In this document: piece by piece, positions 25,546-32,500 of the stretch
Numbering within the stretch: position 1 is the first letter of the stretch
Layout: each line of letters begins with the position of its first letter
IMG/VR virus record: IMGVR_UViG_3300030107_006644
Span: 136,795 to 200,794 of that record
Length of the DNA: 64,000 nt
Origin: a virus
Direction: 5' to 3' (one strand)
The notes under the pieces: generated by a model
Seen by the model: the letters and a program-made list of their open reading frames with translations, nothing else
Databases searched by the model: none
What the model was told of the DNA's origin: nothing
Translations under genes and position numbers: made by a program

Positions 25546-25864
25546 AGACATAAAGTTAGTTAGAGATTTAATCCCTCGCATCATCGAGGAGGAAGGAGGC
25601 ACATGCAACAGTCGCACGGTTCACGGGGTCGATGAACACCTTGTCTTTCTTAGAGTCAAGATGATCGAAGAGGTGAATGAGTTTATTGTGGATCCATCTT
25701 ATGAAGAGGCTGCAGACATGTTAGAGGTTCTAAAAGCCTTTTGTTTATTAAATGGCTTGGATTTTGATACCGTGGTCAGCACGGCGCAAAGCAAACAAGA
25801 GGAGCGCGGAGGATTTCATCGCGGAGTCATCTTGCAGGAGGTAACAAACAGTGAAGATCGGTGA
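25532..25864 (+). CDS. MazG-like nucleotide pyrophosphohydrolase
   Basis: 110 aa, GTG start. KLVRDLIPRIIEEEGG, then VKMIEEVNEFIVDPSYEEAADMLEVL with the EExxE...ExxD metal-binding pattern of the phosphoribosyl-ATP pyrophosphatase/MazG clan. Such enzymes hydrolyse NTPs or alarmones and are common in marine phages. The N-terminus repeats LVRD twice owing to an 18-bp duplication. Confidence 0.8.
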   Translation: MRLVRDIKLVRDLIPRIIEEEGGTCNSRTVHGVDEHLVFLRVKMIEEVNEFIVDPSYEEAADMLEVLKAFCLLNGLDFDTVVSTAQSKQEERGGFHRGVILQEVTNSEDR

Positions 25865-26057
25865 CTTGGTAAGATGGTGCGGAAAAATCTGCGTTGTTAC
25901 GGAGGTTTATGAAAGCAAGATATGGCGCACCGACAAAATGGGAAAGATGGTGCGTTGGGGAGAGATTGAACCCGAGCCTTTCGCCCGAATCTTGCTTGGC
26001 GATGAGCTGCGTGGTGTGCCGCAAACGGACCTAGAGGTAGTCAGTGGGTGCAGCTAA
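25851..26057 (+). CDS. GDLV-family SH3-like protein
   Basis: 68 aa, GTG start, 14-nt overlap with the MazG gene. MKIGDLVRWCGKICVVTEVY, ARILLGDELRGV, TDLEVVSGCS. Confidence 0.7.
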   Translation: MKIGDLVRWCGKICVVTEVYESKIWRTDKMGKMVRWGEIEPEPFARILLGDELRGVPQTDLEVVSGCS

Positions 26058-26296
26058 ATGTAACCATACTTCCCGGCGATCTGCTATGGCAGTTGCGACC
26101 TCCGCACGGAGTCTGCCTATTGTTGGAGATAAAAGACCTTCCACAAGACGTTCGCTCAATGAAAGGCTGGATTTCTCAAGACTATCCAGTATACAGACTA
26201 TTACATCAAGCTGGGTTCATTTTTGAGGATCCCCATTACTATTACGAGAAGTTAAACCTTAGCCGACAGGAGAAACAAGATGGCAACTTGTATTAA
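26048..26296 (+). CDS. GDLV-related small protein
   Basis: 82 aa, GTG start, overlapping the previous gene by 10 nt. TILPGDLLWQLRPPHGVCLLLE resembles the family entry strand; the rest is Tyr-rich (DYPVYRLLHQ, DPHYYYEK). Contains one TTAAACCTT motif in frame. Confidence 0.55.
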   Translation: MQLNVTILPGDLLWQLRPPHGVCLLLEIKDLPQDVRSMKGWISQDYPVYRLLHQAGFIFEDPHYYYEKLNLSRQEKQDGNLY

Positions 26297-26477
26297 ATGT
26301 GAAGAAGAATATAACGATAAGCGACTAGCCCTAGGCTACCGCACATGCTTGGACTGTGGCGGTCGCGATGCCAACAGGATCAGTCGAGCGAGAACAGCAC
26401 AGGTTCTCAAGTCAATGACGCCAAATCATTATGAAGGTAGTCCCGAAGACCTGTTCGATAAGCCCGACGAGTCTTGA
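26280..26477 (+). CDS. Zinc-ribbon small protein
   Basis: 65 aa, ACAGGAGAAACAAG before ATG. Two CxxC pairs (TCIKCEEEY and TCLDCGGRD) about 20 residues apart suggest one zinc. The rest is a basic helix. Possibly nucleic-acid binding. Confidence 0.7.
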   Translation: MATCIKCEEEYNDKRLALGYRTCLDCGGRDANRISRARTAQVLKSMTPNHYEGSPEDLFDKPDES

Positions 26478-26528
26478 CATTTACTTGACAACTGCACCCT
26501 TGACTTTCCCGGTCAGGGGTGCTATATT
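26474..26528 (+). promoter_or_regulatory. Triple -35 promoter
   Basis: TTGACA 26474, TTGACA 26485, TTGACT 26500, 17 nt, TATATT 26523-26528; conserved leader with GGGGTAATCAGCAAGGAG. Drives 26556. Confidence 0.88.
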
Positions 26529-26555
26529 ATAGGGGTAATCAGCAAGGAGTATACA

Positions 26556-26720
26556 GTGAACTTGACAGAAGATGAAATCGTTGACCTGATCGACTGCGTT
26601 AACAATCGCATTGATGACCTGATGGACTGCGCCATGTTTGGCGATGCCGTCGAGATTGAGAGCGAGATTGAGAGGATGAATGAACTATCAACTAAACTTA
26701 GCGAAGCATTGGAGGCTTAA
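26556..26720 (+). CDS. Small acidic helical protein
   Basis: 54 aa, GTG start behind AAGGAG. MNLTEDEIVDLIDCVNNRID and a second helix EIESEIERMNELSTKL form a likely helical hairpin. Too short for family assignment; first gene after a strong promoter. Confidence 0.6.
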   Translation: MNLTEDEIVDLIDCVNNRIDDLMDCAMFGDAVEIESEIERMNELSTKLSEALEA

Positions 26721-26722
26721 AC

Positions 26723-27088
26723 ATGGGCTATCGTTCAACAGCTATTCTCGCGGTCAGCAAAGAGGCTCGACCGTATCTTATGCACTTTCTCGGTAAAACA
26801 CCGGCTGCTATGGAACTTTGTTTCGGACCACATGCGGATCGTACCGAAGACTTCCAAGGCGAAGAAGGGTCGGTCATGTTTCGTTTCGACAGCATTAAGT
26901 GGTACGAGGGCTATAAGGAGATCGACGCTATCGAGTCCTTCATGAGCCACATGGACTGCGACGAAGCAGAAGAACTGGGCGAGGGATGCGAGCATTATCG
27001 CTTTGTACGTACTGGCGAAGAGTACGAGGATATTGAACAGCGTGGTTATGCCTTTGACATTCACCCGTCAGTCGGTATCGAGTATTAA
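26723..27088 (+). CDS. Conserved phage protein (MGYRS family)
   Basis: 121 aa. The N-terminus MGYRSTAILAVSKEARPYL and the middle MFRFDSIKWYEGYKEIDAIE match a family of small phage proteins I recall only as hypothetical. Acidic, compact. Starts two bases after the previous stop. Confidence 0.7.
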   Translation: MGYRSTAILAVSKEARPYLMHFLGKTPAAMELCFGPHADRTEDFQGEEGSVMFRFDSIKWYEGYKEIDAIESFMSHMDCDEAEELGEGCEHYRFVRTGEEYEDIEQRGYAFDIHPSVGIEY

Positions 27089-27116
27089 AGTTAAAGGTTG
27101 ATAACAGGATCATAAC

Positions 27117-27314
27117 ATGAAGTATACAATACCGCAAGCAGGATCGATGATCGGCGCTCTCGCTACTGGTGAGAACATCAAAGGGATTCAGATCGTTGTC
27201 GAGTACAAGTGTGACGCGAAAGGCGAGTGGATTCGATTCATTAAAGATCCACCAGATCATTGGTGGGATCTTAGCAATATAAACATTATTTCAAAGAAGG
27301 AACAGAATGGCTAA
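27117..27314 (+). CDS. Small unknown protein
   Basis: 65 aa. Strands IKGIQIVVEYKCD and WIRFIKDPPDHWWDL, end INIISKKEQNG. Resembles GDLV relatives in the last strand but lacks GDLV. Overlaps the next gene by 8 nt. Confidence 0.55.
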   Translation: MKYTIPQAGSMIGALATGENIKGIQIVVEYKCDAKGEWIRFIKDPPDHWWDLSNINIISKKEQNG

Positions 27315-27579
27315 CTTAGCATTTTCAGGAGAGAAGGTATCGCAGGACGAGGTGAAGAAAGCGTTGATGGCTATTTTAGCCGAGGACTGGCCCGAAGCCT
27401 TTACCGTAGACTTTCATTCAGACGGTGGAGGATCGGTGGTTCGCGCCATCGTCGAATGTCACAACACCGACGATCATTTAGACAAGTCCTTGACTGACAA
27501 GCTGCCACTTAAGTTTATGGGATGGCGACTTGTGATATTAAAGGTTCCTATTGGTCATGTTGGAGTCTTTTACTCCTGA
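27307..27579 (+). CDS. Small unknown protein
   Basis: 90 aa. An N-terminal helix (SQDEVKKALMAILAEDWPEA) and strands around SVVRAIVECHNTDD and WRLVILKVP. No motif recognised. Its end overlaps the next promoter. Confidence 0.6.
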   Translation: MANLAFSGEKVSQDEVKKALMAILAEDWPEAFTVDFHSDGGGSVVRAIVECHNTDDHLDKSLTDKLPLKFMGWRLVILKVPIGHVGVFYS

Positions 27580-27630
27580 CATTCTCTTGACAACTTTGCT
27601 ATTGACTTCGACCCTCGCAGGTGCTATATT
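27576..27630 (+). promoter_or_regulatory. Triple -35 promoter
   Basis: CTGACA 27576, TTGACA 27587, TTGACT 27602, 17 nt, TATATT 27625-27630. Drives 27656. Confidence 0.88.
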
Positions 27631-27655
27631 ATATGAGTAACCAAGGAGAGTACAC

Positions 27656-28000
27656 ATGGCCTATCTCACGAAAGACGATCTCGTAATCATTCGCACAAGC
27701 GACACCACCATTCAGGCGCGTGTTGTAGACATGCAGTTTCGGCGCTTCAAGCGTTCATGGCAGGACAAGAAGACTGGTGAGTGGAAATACCGATGGAAGT
27801 CCGTGCCTTATGCGATTTGCGAGTGCTTCATCGGCGCTCCTGTCGGTACAGAGTTCTTGATTCCCGGCTATAAGCTGAAGAGTGAGGTCAAGAACGGAGA
27901 AAGTCTGCTTGTTCTCCGCGACAAGTATGCAGCCGAGTTCGATGGCGAGTGGGTAAGTAAGATGTTGGCCGAAAGCAAGGCCAAGCGAGCTAGTGCGTGA
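27656..28000 (+). CDS. Small unknown protein with GDLV-like entry strand
   Basis: 114 aa, AAGGAG upstream. MAYLTKDDLVIIRTSDTTIQ and ARVVDMQFRRFKRSWQDKK; then FLIPGYKLKSE and a basic tail. DDLV replaces GDLV. ATGA-like GTGA overlap with the next gene. Confidence 0.62.
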   Translation: MAYLTKDDLVIIRTSDTTIQARVVDMQFRRFKRSWQDKKTGEWKYRWKSVPYAICECFIGAPVGTEFLIPGYKLKSEVKNGESLLVLRDKYAAEFDGEWVSKMLAESKAKRASA

Positions 28001-28161
28001 AAGTCGGTGATCTGGTAAAGTATAGACGCAACGCGGTAGACGCTGGTGTGGGCATCGCTCTCATCGAGGGTGCCAATGCGCGGTGGACGATTCTGTGGTC
28101 AACCGGCGTGAGTGAGATCGTTAGAGAAGAAAACTTGAAGGTGATCAATGAAAGTCGGTGA
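27997..28161 (+). CDS. GDLV-family SH3-like protein
   Basis: 54 aa, GTG start. MKVGDLVKYRRNAVDAGVG, WTILWSTGVSEIV, ENLKVINESR. The ending NESR is encoded by the start of the next gene. Confidence 0.7.
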   Translation: MKVGDLVKYRRNAVDAGVGIALIEGANARWTILWSTGVSEIVREENLKVINESR

Positions 28162-28327
28162 TATAGTAACTTGTAGCTACGGTATTGGCATGGTGGCAGC
28201 AAAGGCTTTGCAGCATGACGGCCCGCTATTCCGTATCATATTCAACGCTTTCCCAGAGCGCAAGATATGGGTTCGCCCGTGGGAACTGGAGGTAATCAGT
28301 GCAAGTCGGCGATCTGGTCAAGTTTGA
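28148..28327 (+). CDS. GDLV-family SH3-like protein
   Basis: 59 aa. MKVGDIVTCSYGIGMVAAK, FRIIFNAFPERKIWV, PWELEVISASRRSGQV. Overlaps the next gene by 29 nt rather than 14. Confidence 0.7.
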   Translation: MKVGDIVTCSYGIGMVAAKALQHDGPLFRIIFNAFPERKIWVRPWELEVISASRRSGQV

Positions 28328-28487
28328 AACTAACTCATGGGTGATGCAGCGGGACGACTATGCAAATCCCGGTGTGATCGTGGAAGACGTGTCTGGCGTG
28401 AGCACCCGACGCTACCGAGTCATGTGGGCCGATCAGAGAATCACGGTCGAACATGAAGGTTATCTTAAACCTTTGACATCTTCTTGA
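28299..28487 (+). CDS. GDLV-family SH3-like protein
   Basis: 62 aa, GTG start. MQVGDLVKFETNSWVMQRDD, NPGVIVEDVSG, YRVMWADQRITV. The end holds a TTAAACCTT motif and the first -35 box of the next promoter. Confidence 0.7.
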   Translation: MQVGDLVKFETNSWVMQRDDYANPGVIVEDVSGVSTRRYRVMWADQRITVEHEGYLKPLTSS

Positions 28488-28526
28488 CAAGATCCGCTTG
28501 ACTTCCATGCTCGCCCATGCTATATT
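28473..28526 (+). promoter_or_regulatory. Triple -35 promoter
   Basis: TTGACA 28473, TTGACA 28484, TTGACT 28498, 17 nt, TATATT 28521-28526. TTAAACCTT lies immediately upstream. Drives 28549. Confidence 0.88.
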
Positions 28527-28548
28527 ATATGGGTAATCAGGGAGAGAT

Positions 28549-28731
28549 ATGATTAAGGTTGGCGATTTGGTAAGGATAGCGGAGCCCTTCATGGGCTATC
28601 AGGGTCAAGTGGGTATCGTTACAAAGATCCCGCTGACCGAGCGTGGCATGTGGGCTATCCTGCTCACATCCGGCGAGCTTATCGCCACGAGGCTTATGTC
28701 ACGTATGGAGGTCGTCAATGAAAGTCGGTAA
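28549..28731 (+). CDS. GDLV-family SH3-like protein
   Basis: 60 aa. MIKVGDLVRIAEPFMGYQ, QVGIVTKIPLTERGMWAILL, MSRMEVVNESR. 14-nt overlap with the next gene. Confidence 0.7.
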   Translation: MIKVGDLVRIAEPFMGYQGQVGIVTKIPLTERGMWAILLTSGELIATRLMSRMEVVNESR

Positions 28732-28897
28732 TCTAGTAAGTGTGAAGCGCACTCATGGCCGAGAGCCTGTCATCGGTGTTATCATCGAGATCAAGGAAGA
28801 CGAACACAATCGAGTCGCACTTGTTGAGTCTATTAAAGGTAACTATCGGCTTTATGCTAACCCTCTCGACATCGAGGTGATAAGTGACTGTCGGTGA
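28718..28897 (+). CDS. GDLV-family SH3-like protein
   Basis: 59 aa from ATG 28718. MKVGNLVSVKRTHGREP, VIGVIIEIKED, NPLDIEVISDCR. GNLV instead of GDLV. 14-nt overlap with the next gene. Confidence 0.7.
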   Translation: MKVGNLVSVKRTHGREPVIGVIIEIKEDEHNRVALVESIKGNYRLYANPLDIEVISDCR

Positions 28898-29102
28898 TCT
28901 CGTTAAAGTTACACGCGCATCCATCGGCGTGCCTGTTGGGACATTGGGTCTAATCATGTCCTCGCATGAAACCCGTGGAGACTATGATACTGCGTCGGGC
29001 GAGAAGATTCACATACTGCAGCTTATTGGAGGTGATTTTGCATGGGGGCAGAACCGTCGTTATTTGGGGAGAGACTTGGAGGTAATCAATGCAAGTCGGT
29101 GA
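28884..29102 (+). CDS. GDLV-family SH3-like protein
   Basis: 72 aa, GTG start. MTVGDLVKVTRASIGVPVG, LGLIMSSHETRG, GRDLEVINASR. 14-nt overlap with the next gene. Confidence 0.7.
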   Translation: MTVGDLVKVTRASIGVPVGTLGLIMSSHETRGDYDTASGEKIHILQLIGGDFAWGQNRRYLGRDLEVINASR

Positions 29103-29262
29103 TTTGGTGAGGAACCGTAACTCTGAGGGCGGCCTGCTGGGTATTATTGTGGGCTGGCAGGATCTCAGTTATGAGGGTTTGCAGCCTATTATACACTGGT
29201 TCGACGGGCGCACAAGTTGGATTATGGCGCATCGCGTGGAGGTCATCAATGCAAGTCGGTAG
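29089..29262 (+). CDS. GDLV-family SH3-like protein
   Basis: 57 aa. MQVGDLVRNRNSEGGLLGII, LQPIIHWFDGRTSWIMAH, RVEVINASR. 14-nt overlap with the next gene. Confidence 0.7.
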   Translation: MQVGDLVRNRNSEGGLLGIIVGWQDLSYEGLQPIIHWFDGRTSWIMAHRVEVINASR

Positions 29263-29458
29263 TCTATACAGGTTTGACCGTATCAACGGTCACACAACAA
29301 CCGTGAATGGCCGGTTGGCGATTTATTTGGGCGAAGCCTTCATCCGTCGAGACGATGGCGTGACCATCGAGAACCACAGGGTTTTGATGGTTGGGAACAC
29401 AAGCCCGACGATCATTGATCGCGGCCTGCTGAAGCACATGCGAGAGGTGACAGCATGA
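29249..29458 (+). CDS. GDLV-family relative
   Basis: 69 aa from ATG 29249. MQVGSLYRFDRINGHTT, RLAIYLGEAFIRRDDG, VLMVGNTSP. GSLY replaces GDLV. ATGA overlap with the next gene. Confidence 0.65.
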   Translation: MQVGSLYRFDRINGHTTTVNGRLAIYLGEAFIRRDDGVTIENHRVLMVGNTSPTIIDRGLLKHMREVTA

Positions 29459-29628
29459 AAGTCGGTGATCTGGTAACACAGTCGCATGCCGGGAGTAATA
29501 CAGGCATCATCATAGCCATCGATCCCGAAGAAATCGGAGATTCAAAAGAAGTGCTGGTATTCTGGGACGATGGCGAAGTTTGGAACCATTCGATGCGGTT
29601 TCTGGAGGTGATCAGTGCAAGATCCTAG
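29455..29628 (+). CDS. GDLV-family SH3-like protein
   Basis: 57 aa. MKVGDLVTQSHAGSNTGIII, KEVLVFWDDGEVW, MRFLEVISARS. 14-nt overlap with the next gene. Confidence 0.7.
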   Translation: MKVGDLVTQSHAGSNTGIIIAIDPEEIGDSKEVLVFWDDGEVWNHSMRFLEVISARS

Positions 29629-29815
29629 ACCTTGGAAGGTGGGCGATCTAGTCAGGATTAAACGCACTGGTGAGACTGCGTTGATATTGTACGTTGCCGA
29701 TGCGTCCATCGGCTGCAAAATGATTAAGATTCATACGGGCGAGTATTTCGCCCCTTGGAAGTTAAACCTTGTTAGCAAGGGAGCTAACAAGGTCGAAGAA
29801 GGGAGAGAGGAATGA
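29615..29815 (+). CDS. GDLV-family SH3-like protein
   Basis: 66 aa, GTG start. PRPWKVGDLVRIKRTGETAL, ILYVADASIGCKMIKIHTG, APWKLNLVSKG. A 6-bp hairpin (GTTAGC/GCTAAC) follows the in-frame TTAAACCTT motif. Confidence 0.7.
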   Translation: MQDPRPWKVGDLVRIKRTGETALILYVADASIGCKMIKIHTGEYFAPWKLNLVSKGANKVEEGREE

Positions 29816-30165
29816 TGCCGATTTGGGTTTTTATGGTTCGCTACGATGGCGAAATGGCTTGCAGTACGCACTTGACGGAGAAGGGCGCGATCCTGACCGC
29901 GATTGAAGACGTGCTGCAGTACCTTGGAGTAGAAGACGAAGAGGACGCGAAGAACATATTTAGCGAACCGAGAAGATACAGTAATGTTTCCGCAGTCGAA
30001 GCAGCACTGAAAGAAGACGAGGTTCAACCTCCCGAATGGGATATTGGAAAGATGCAGAAGATGAATCGTGAACAACTTTATCGAGTCTATGCCGGATGGT
30101 GCGAGAAGACGTGGGATCACCACATCTACGAGTGCGAGATCATGAAAACGACGGTGACCGGATGA
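29812..30165 (+). CDS. Small unknown protein
   Basis: 117 aa, ATGA overlap. MMPIWVFMVRYDGEMACST then a helical region rich in Glu and Lys and a C-terminal WCEKTWDHHIYECEIM with two Cys and two His that could bind metal. Unrecognised. Confidence 0.6.
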   Translation: MMPIWVFMVRYDGEMACSTHLTEKGAILTAIEDVLQYLGVEDEEDAKNIFSEPRRYSNVSAVEAALKEDEVQPPEWDIGKMQKMNREQLYRVYAGWCEKTWDHHIYECEIMKTTVTG

Positions 30166-30485
30166 AGTTAAACCTTGAAGCTGCACCCGTCGAGGTTGTC
30201 TGGCCGCCGTGTCTCTCGACTATCGGAGGCAAGCGATATGCGATCAGCGGCAACGTCTGGATCGAAGTACCGATGTCCACCGTGTTCGACGATTTGCCTC
30301 GATATATGGTCTGTGAGGCCCGCAAAGCCCCTGTGACGGCTCCGTGTCAGTCATGGGAGGTACAGGGTAGCAAAGGCAACAAGTACGCTGTGAGGCTGTC
30401 TGAGGGTGTCTGGTCCTGCTCATGTCCCGGCTACTCGTTCCGTCGCAAATGTCGCCATATTGAGGAAAAGAAGATTGAAGTTTAA
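30162..30485 (+). CDS. SWIM zinc-finger protein
   Basis: 107 aa from ATG 30162. The C-terminus contains WSCSCPGYSFRRKCRHIEE, the CxCx(n)CxH pattern of SWIM fingers, which bind DNA or proteins. A beta segment KYAVRLSEGVW precedes it. The N-terminus is unassigned. Starts with an in-frame TTAAACCTT motif. Confidence 0.75.
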   Translation: MKLNLEAAPVEVVWPPCLSTIGGKRYAISGNVWIEVPMSTVFDDLPRYMVCEARKAPVTAPCQSWEVQGSKGNKYAVRLSEGVWSCSCPGYSFRRKCRHIEEKKIEV

Positions 30486-30660
30486 GGTTGGTGACTTGGT
30501 GACTTGGAGGAATGGCCTTGCTCAACCTCCCGGTATCATATTAAAGGTTTCCACCGAAAGGCGTGCGTACCTTATTTGCTTTCCGCATAAGAGCGTCACC
30601 CAGTGGTGTCCCGACGAGTTCTTGAACCAGTTGACAACCTCTTTACAAGAAAATCCTTGA
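30475..30660 (+). CDS. GDLV-family SH3-like protein
   Basis: 61 aa from TTG 30475, inside the SWIM gene end. MKFKVGDLVTWRNGLAQPP, GIILKVSTERRAYLICFP. The end overlaps the next promoter's -35 boxes. Confidence 0.65.
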   Translation: MKFKVGDLVTWRNGLAQPPGIILKVSTERRAYLICFPHKSVTQWCPDEFLNQLTTSLQENP

Positions 30661-30685
30661 CTTTGGGCCTGAAAGACTATATATT
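30631..30685 (+). promoter_or_regulatory. Triple -35 promoter
   Basis: TTGACA 30631, TTTACA 30642, TTGACT 30657, 17 nt, TATATT 30680-30685. Drives 30710. Confidence 0.86.
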
Positions 30686-30709
30686 ATAGGGGTAACAAGG
30701 AGAGATACC

Positions 30710-30904
30710 ATGCAACCCGTGATTCCACTTGACAAGATTCTTGAGCGCATGCGCGAAGAGCAACAGCCCGAGCGCCCAGCTTTGCGACTGTATGCACCCG
30801 AGCCTTCACCCGGTGATCCTCGCGACCATGAGTGGCCACCACGCCGGATCGAAGAAGACGAGCAGCCCGAAAGAGGGGTTGCAATCATTGATTTCACGAT
30901 TTGA
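30710..30904 (+). CDS. Small Pro/Glu-rich protein
   Basis: 64 aa, AAGGAGAG before ATG. Begins with a short helix (PLDKILERMREEQQ) then a Pro/Glu/Arg-rich, probably disordered tail. The ORF lies between two strong promoters, so it is a single-gene unit. Confidence 0.6.
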   Translation: MQPVIPLDKILERMREEQQPERPALRLYAPEPSPGDPRDHEWPPRRIEEDEQPERGVAIIDFTI

Positions 30905-30954
30905 CATTTCCCTGACATTTTAGACTTGACTTTCTCTCTTCCCTGTGAGATAAT
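30901..30954 (+). promoter_or_regulatory. Triple -35 promoter
   Basis: TTGACA 30901, CTGACA 30912, TTGACT 30926, 17 nt, GATAAT 30949-30954. Drives 30978. Confidence 0.85.
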
Positions 30955-30977
30955 ACAGGGGTAATCAAGGAGATCCC

Positions 30978-31781
30978 ATGCCCCGTGTGACCTACGCCGA
31001 CCGCTTCGCTGCCCTTCTCGCCCGCCCGCTATCCAGTAGCGACCGGAGATTCTGCGAAAGTCTGCGAGACTTCTACCAGCGCAAAGGTCGCCTGACCTCT
31101 GGGCGTGTGCGGTGTTTTAAGCAGCTTGAGGAGCGTTACAGTGCCGAGAGGCTAGCCGAGGCTGCAGAGCGCGGCGGGCCGATGCTCAAGCGATTGAGCG
31201 GCCTTCTGCCCCGCGTGGAGGGCAACAAATGGGCAAGCGGATTCGTGATGAGTCTATCCCAACAAGTTCAAGGAGGGCGCAATCTCTCCGACAAGCAGAT
31301 TACAATGCTTGAAAAGATCGAGCGAGAAAACAGTGATGAAGCAATCGCAGCACGACAGACATGGCATCTTGATTATGATGACGACAAGCGTTTGCGTGCG
31401 ATGGTCGCGGCTCGATACTACCGGGAGAGCGGAGGCTACTTCCGCGATCTGGTTAACAAGATTCTTGAAAACCCTGACTTCGTGCCGTCCCAGCGGCAGT
31501 ACAGGTCTATCACCGAGAACAAGTATGCACAGAAGGTCTTGGATGCCCATTTCGCCGCGCCTAAGTACGCGGTCGGGTCATTCGTCGCGATGCGCTCCAG
31601 CGCACCGTGGGCATGCCGTAGCGGGGCCGGAAACAAGCCTTGCGTTGTCATCCAGACCGATGCCGCTCCTGTCGTCAGTGCAGCCCGAGGAGTCAAGCGT
31701 TACAAGGTGCTGCCCATCGGATCGGCAAGGCCGATCATTGTCGAGGAGCGACACATTAAAGCTGCGAGAGGACTTAAATAA
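30978..31781 (+). CDS. Unknown protein, paralogue of the gene at 6361
   Basis: 267 aa, AAGGAG upstream. N-terminal 110 residues are Arg-rich helices (YADRFAALLARPLSSSDRRF). The remainder aligns with the 205-aa protein at 6361, including ARYYRESGGYF, LENPDFVPSQ, NKYAQKVLDAH and a GDLV-like beta domain (KYAVGSFVAM). Two diverged copies in one genome suggest a phage-specific role. It is followed directly by a candidate structured RNA. Confidence 0.68.
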   Translation: MPRVTYADRFAALLARPLSSSDRRFCESLRDFYQRKGRLTSGRVRCFKQLEERYSAERLAEAAERGGPMLKRLSGLLPRVEGNKWASGFVMSLSQQVQGGRNLSDKQITMLEKIERENSDEAIAARQTWHLDYDDDKRLRAMVAARYYRESGGYFRDLVNKILENPDFVPSQRQYRSITENKYAQKVLDAHFAAPKYAVGSFVAMRSSAPWACRSGAGNKPCVVIQTDAAPVVSAARGVKRYKVLPIGSARPIIVEERHIKAARGLK

Positions 31782-31784
31782 CCA

Positions 31785-31951
31785 GTGCGGCCCCACCACA
31801 TATATAACTAAAGGTGGGATTCAATGCCTTGAGTGAATCCACTGCGCTCCACCAGTCCCTTTGCGGGATGAGGACGTGAACCCGAGAGGGAGTCGAAACA
31901 AGGCTGGCGAGGAAGACGCGGTAAGGACAGCGATCATCGGTGGGGCCGCAC
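31785..31951 (+). ncRNA. Candidate structured RNA closed by a 13-bp perfect stem
   Basis: GTGCGGCCCCACC (31785-31797) is exactly complementary to GGTGGGGCCGCAC (31939-31951). Inside lie at least three hairpins: GGATTCA/TGAATCC (31817-31823 with 31834-31840), TCCC/GGGA (31856-31859 with 31865-31868), and CCC-GAGA-GGG with a GNRA tetraloop (31881-31890). No ORF with a start and ribosome site covers it. I cannot match it to a known family. It may be cut from the transcript of the gene at 30978. Confidence 0.65.
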
Positions 31952-31989
31952 CCCCTTCAACTTAAACCTTTGAACTTTTGAGAAAACAC

Positions 31990-32388
31990 ATGAAAGTAGA
32001 ACTGACCGACATTGAGATTATCCACATTATGAACGCGCTTAAGCTGACAGCCAACAAGCTCCGCGAAAAGCACTCGATTTCTGGTGACATGGAGCAAGCC
32101 GATCTTGCCGACGAACTTGAAGAGATCGAGTTTGACTTGTTTGAGGCTGTCAATCGACGCGATGACGACTGGCTAGCCGACCGAGACGATCCCACAGACC
32201 TTATGGGCCAAACGCTCTCAGAGCCGGATGCTGCCCTTTCATTCGTGCAGGCAGGCATTGACGCCCGCGAGCAAGTTAAAGGTTCCTCAATGGCCGCACA
32301 ACGCCGGGAAGAGCAGGTTAAGCGCATGATGAAAGGTACAGCCACACCACGCGATCCTGACTTCATGAATGATCCGGTGGACTGGTAA
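31990..32388 (+). CDS. Unknown acidic helical protein
   Basis: 132 aa from ATG 31990 (TTG 31978 possible). Helices such as DIEIIHIMNALKLTANKLRE and DLADELEEIEFDLFEAV, then a flexible end FMNDPVDW. No recognised domain. TTAAACCTT lies 20 nt before the start. Confidence 0.6.
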   Translation: MKVELTDIEIIHIMNALKLTANKLREKHSISGDMEQADLADELEEIEFDLFEAVNRRDDDWLADRDDPTDLMGQTLSEPDAALSFVQAGIDAREQVKGSSMAAQRREEQVKRMMKGTATPRDPDFMNDPVDW

Positions 32389-32400
32389 ATCAAACCTCTC

Positions 32401-32455
32401 TTGACATTCTCTTTACAACTTTAACCTTGACTTCCTCACTCATATCGGCTATATT
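32401..32455 (+). promoter_or_regulatory. Triple -35 promoter
   Basis: TTGACA 32401, TTTACA 32412, TTGACT 32427, 17 nt, TATATT 32450-32455. Drives 32501. Confidence 0.86.
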
Positions 32456-32500
32456 ATAAGGGTAAGAACGAGTTGAACCCCCTGACTTTGGAGATTTTAC

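Noticed and set aside
31866-31900. Hammerhead ribozyme
   Set aside because: GATGAG and CGAAAC-like parts with a GAC/GTC stem are present, but the invariant C and U before GA are G and G, and no matching cleavage site or third stem was found.
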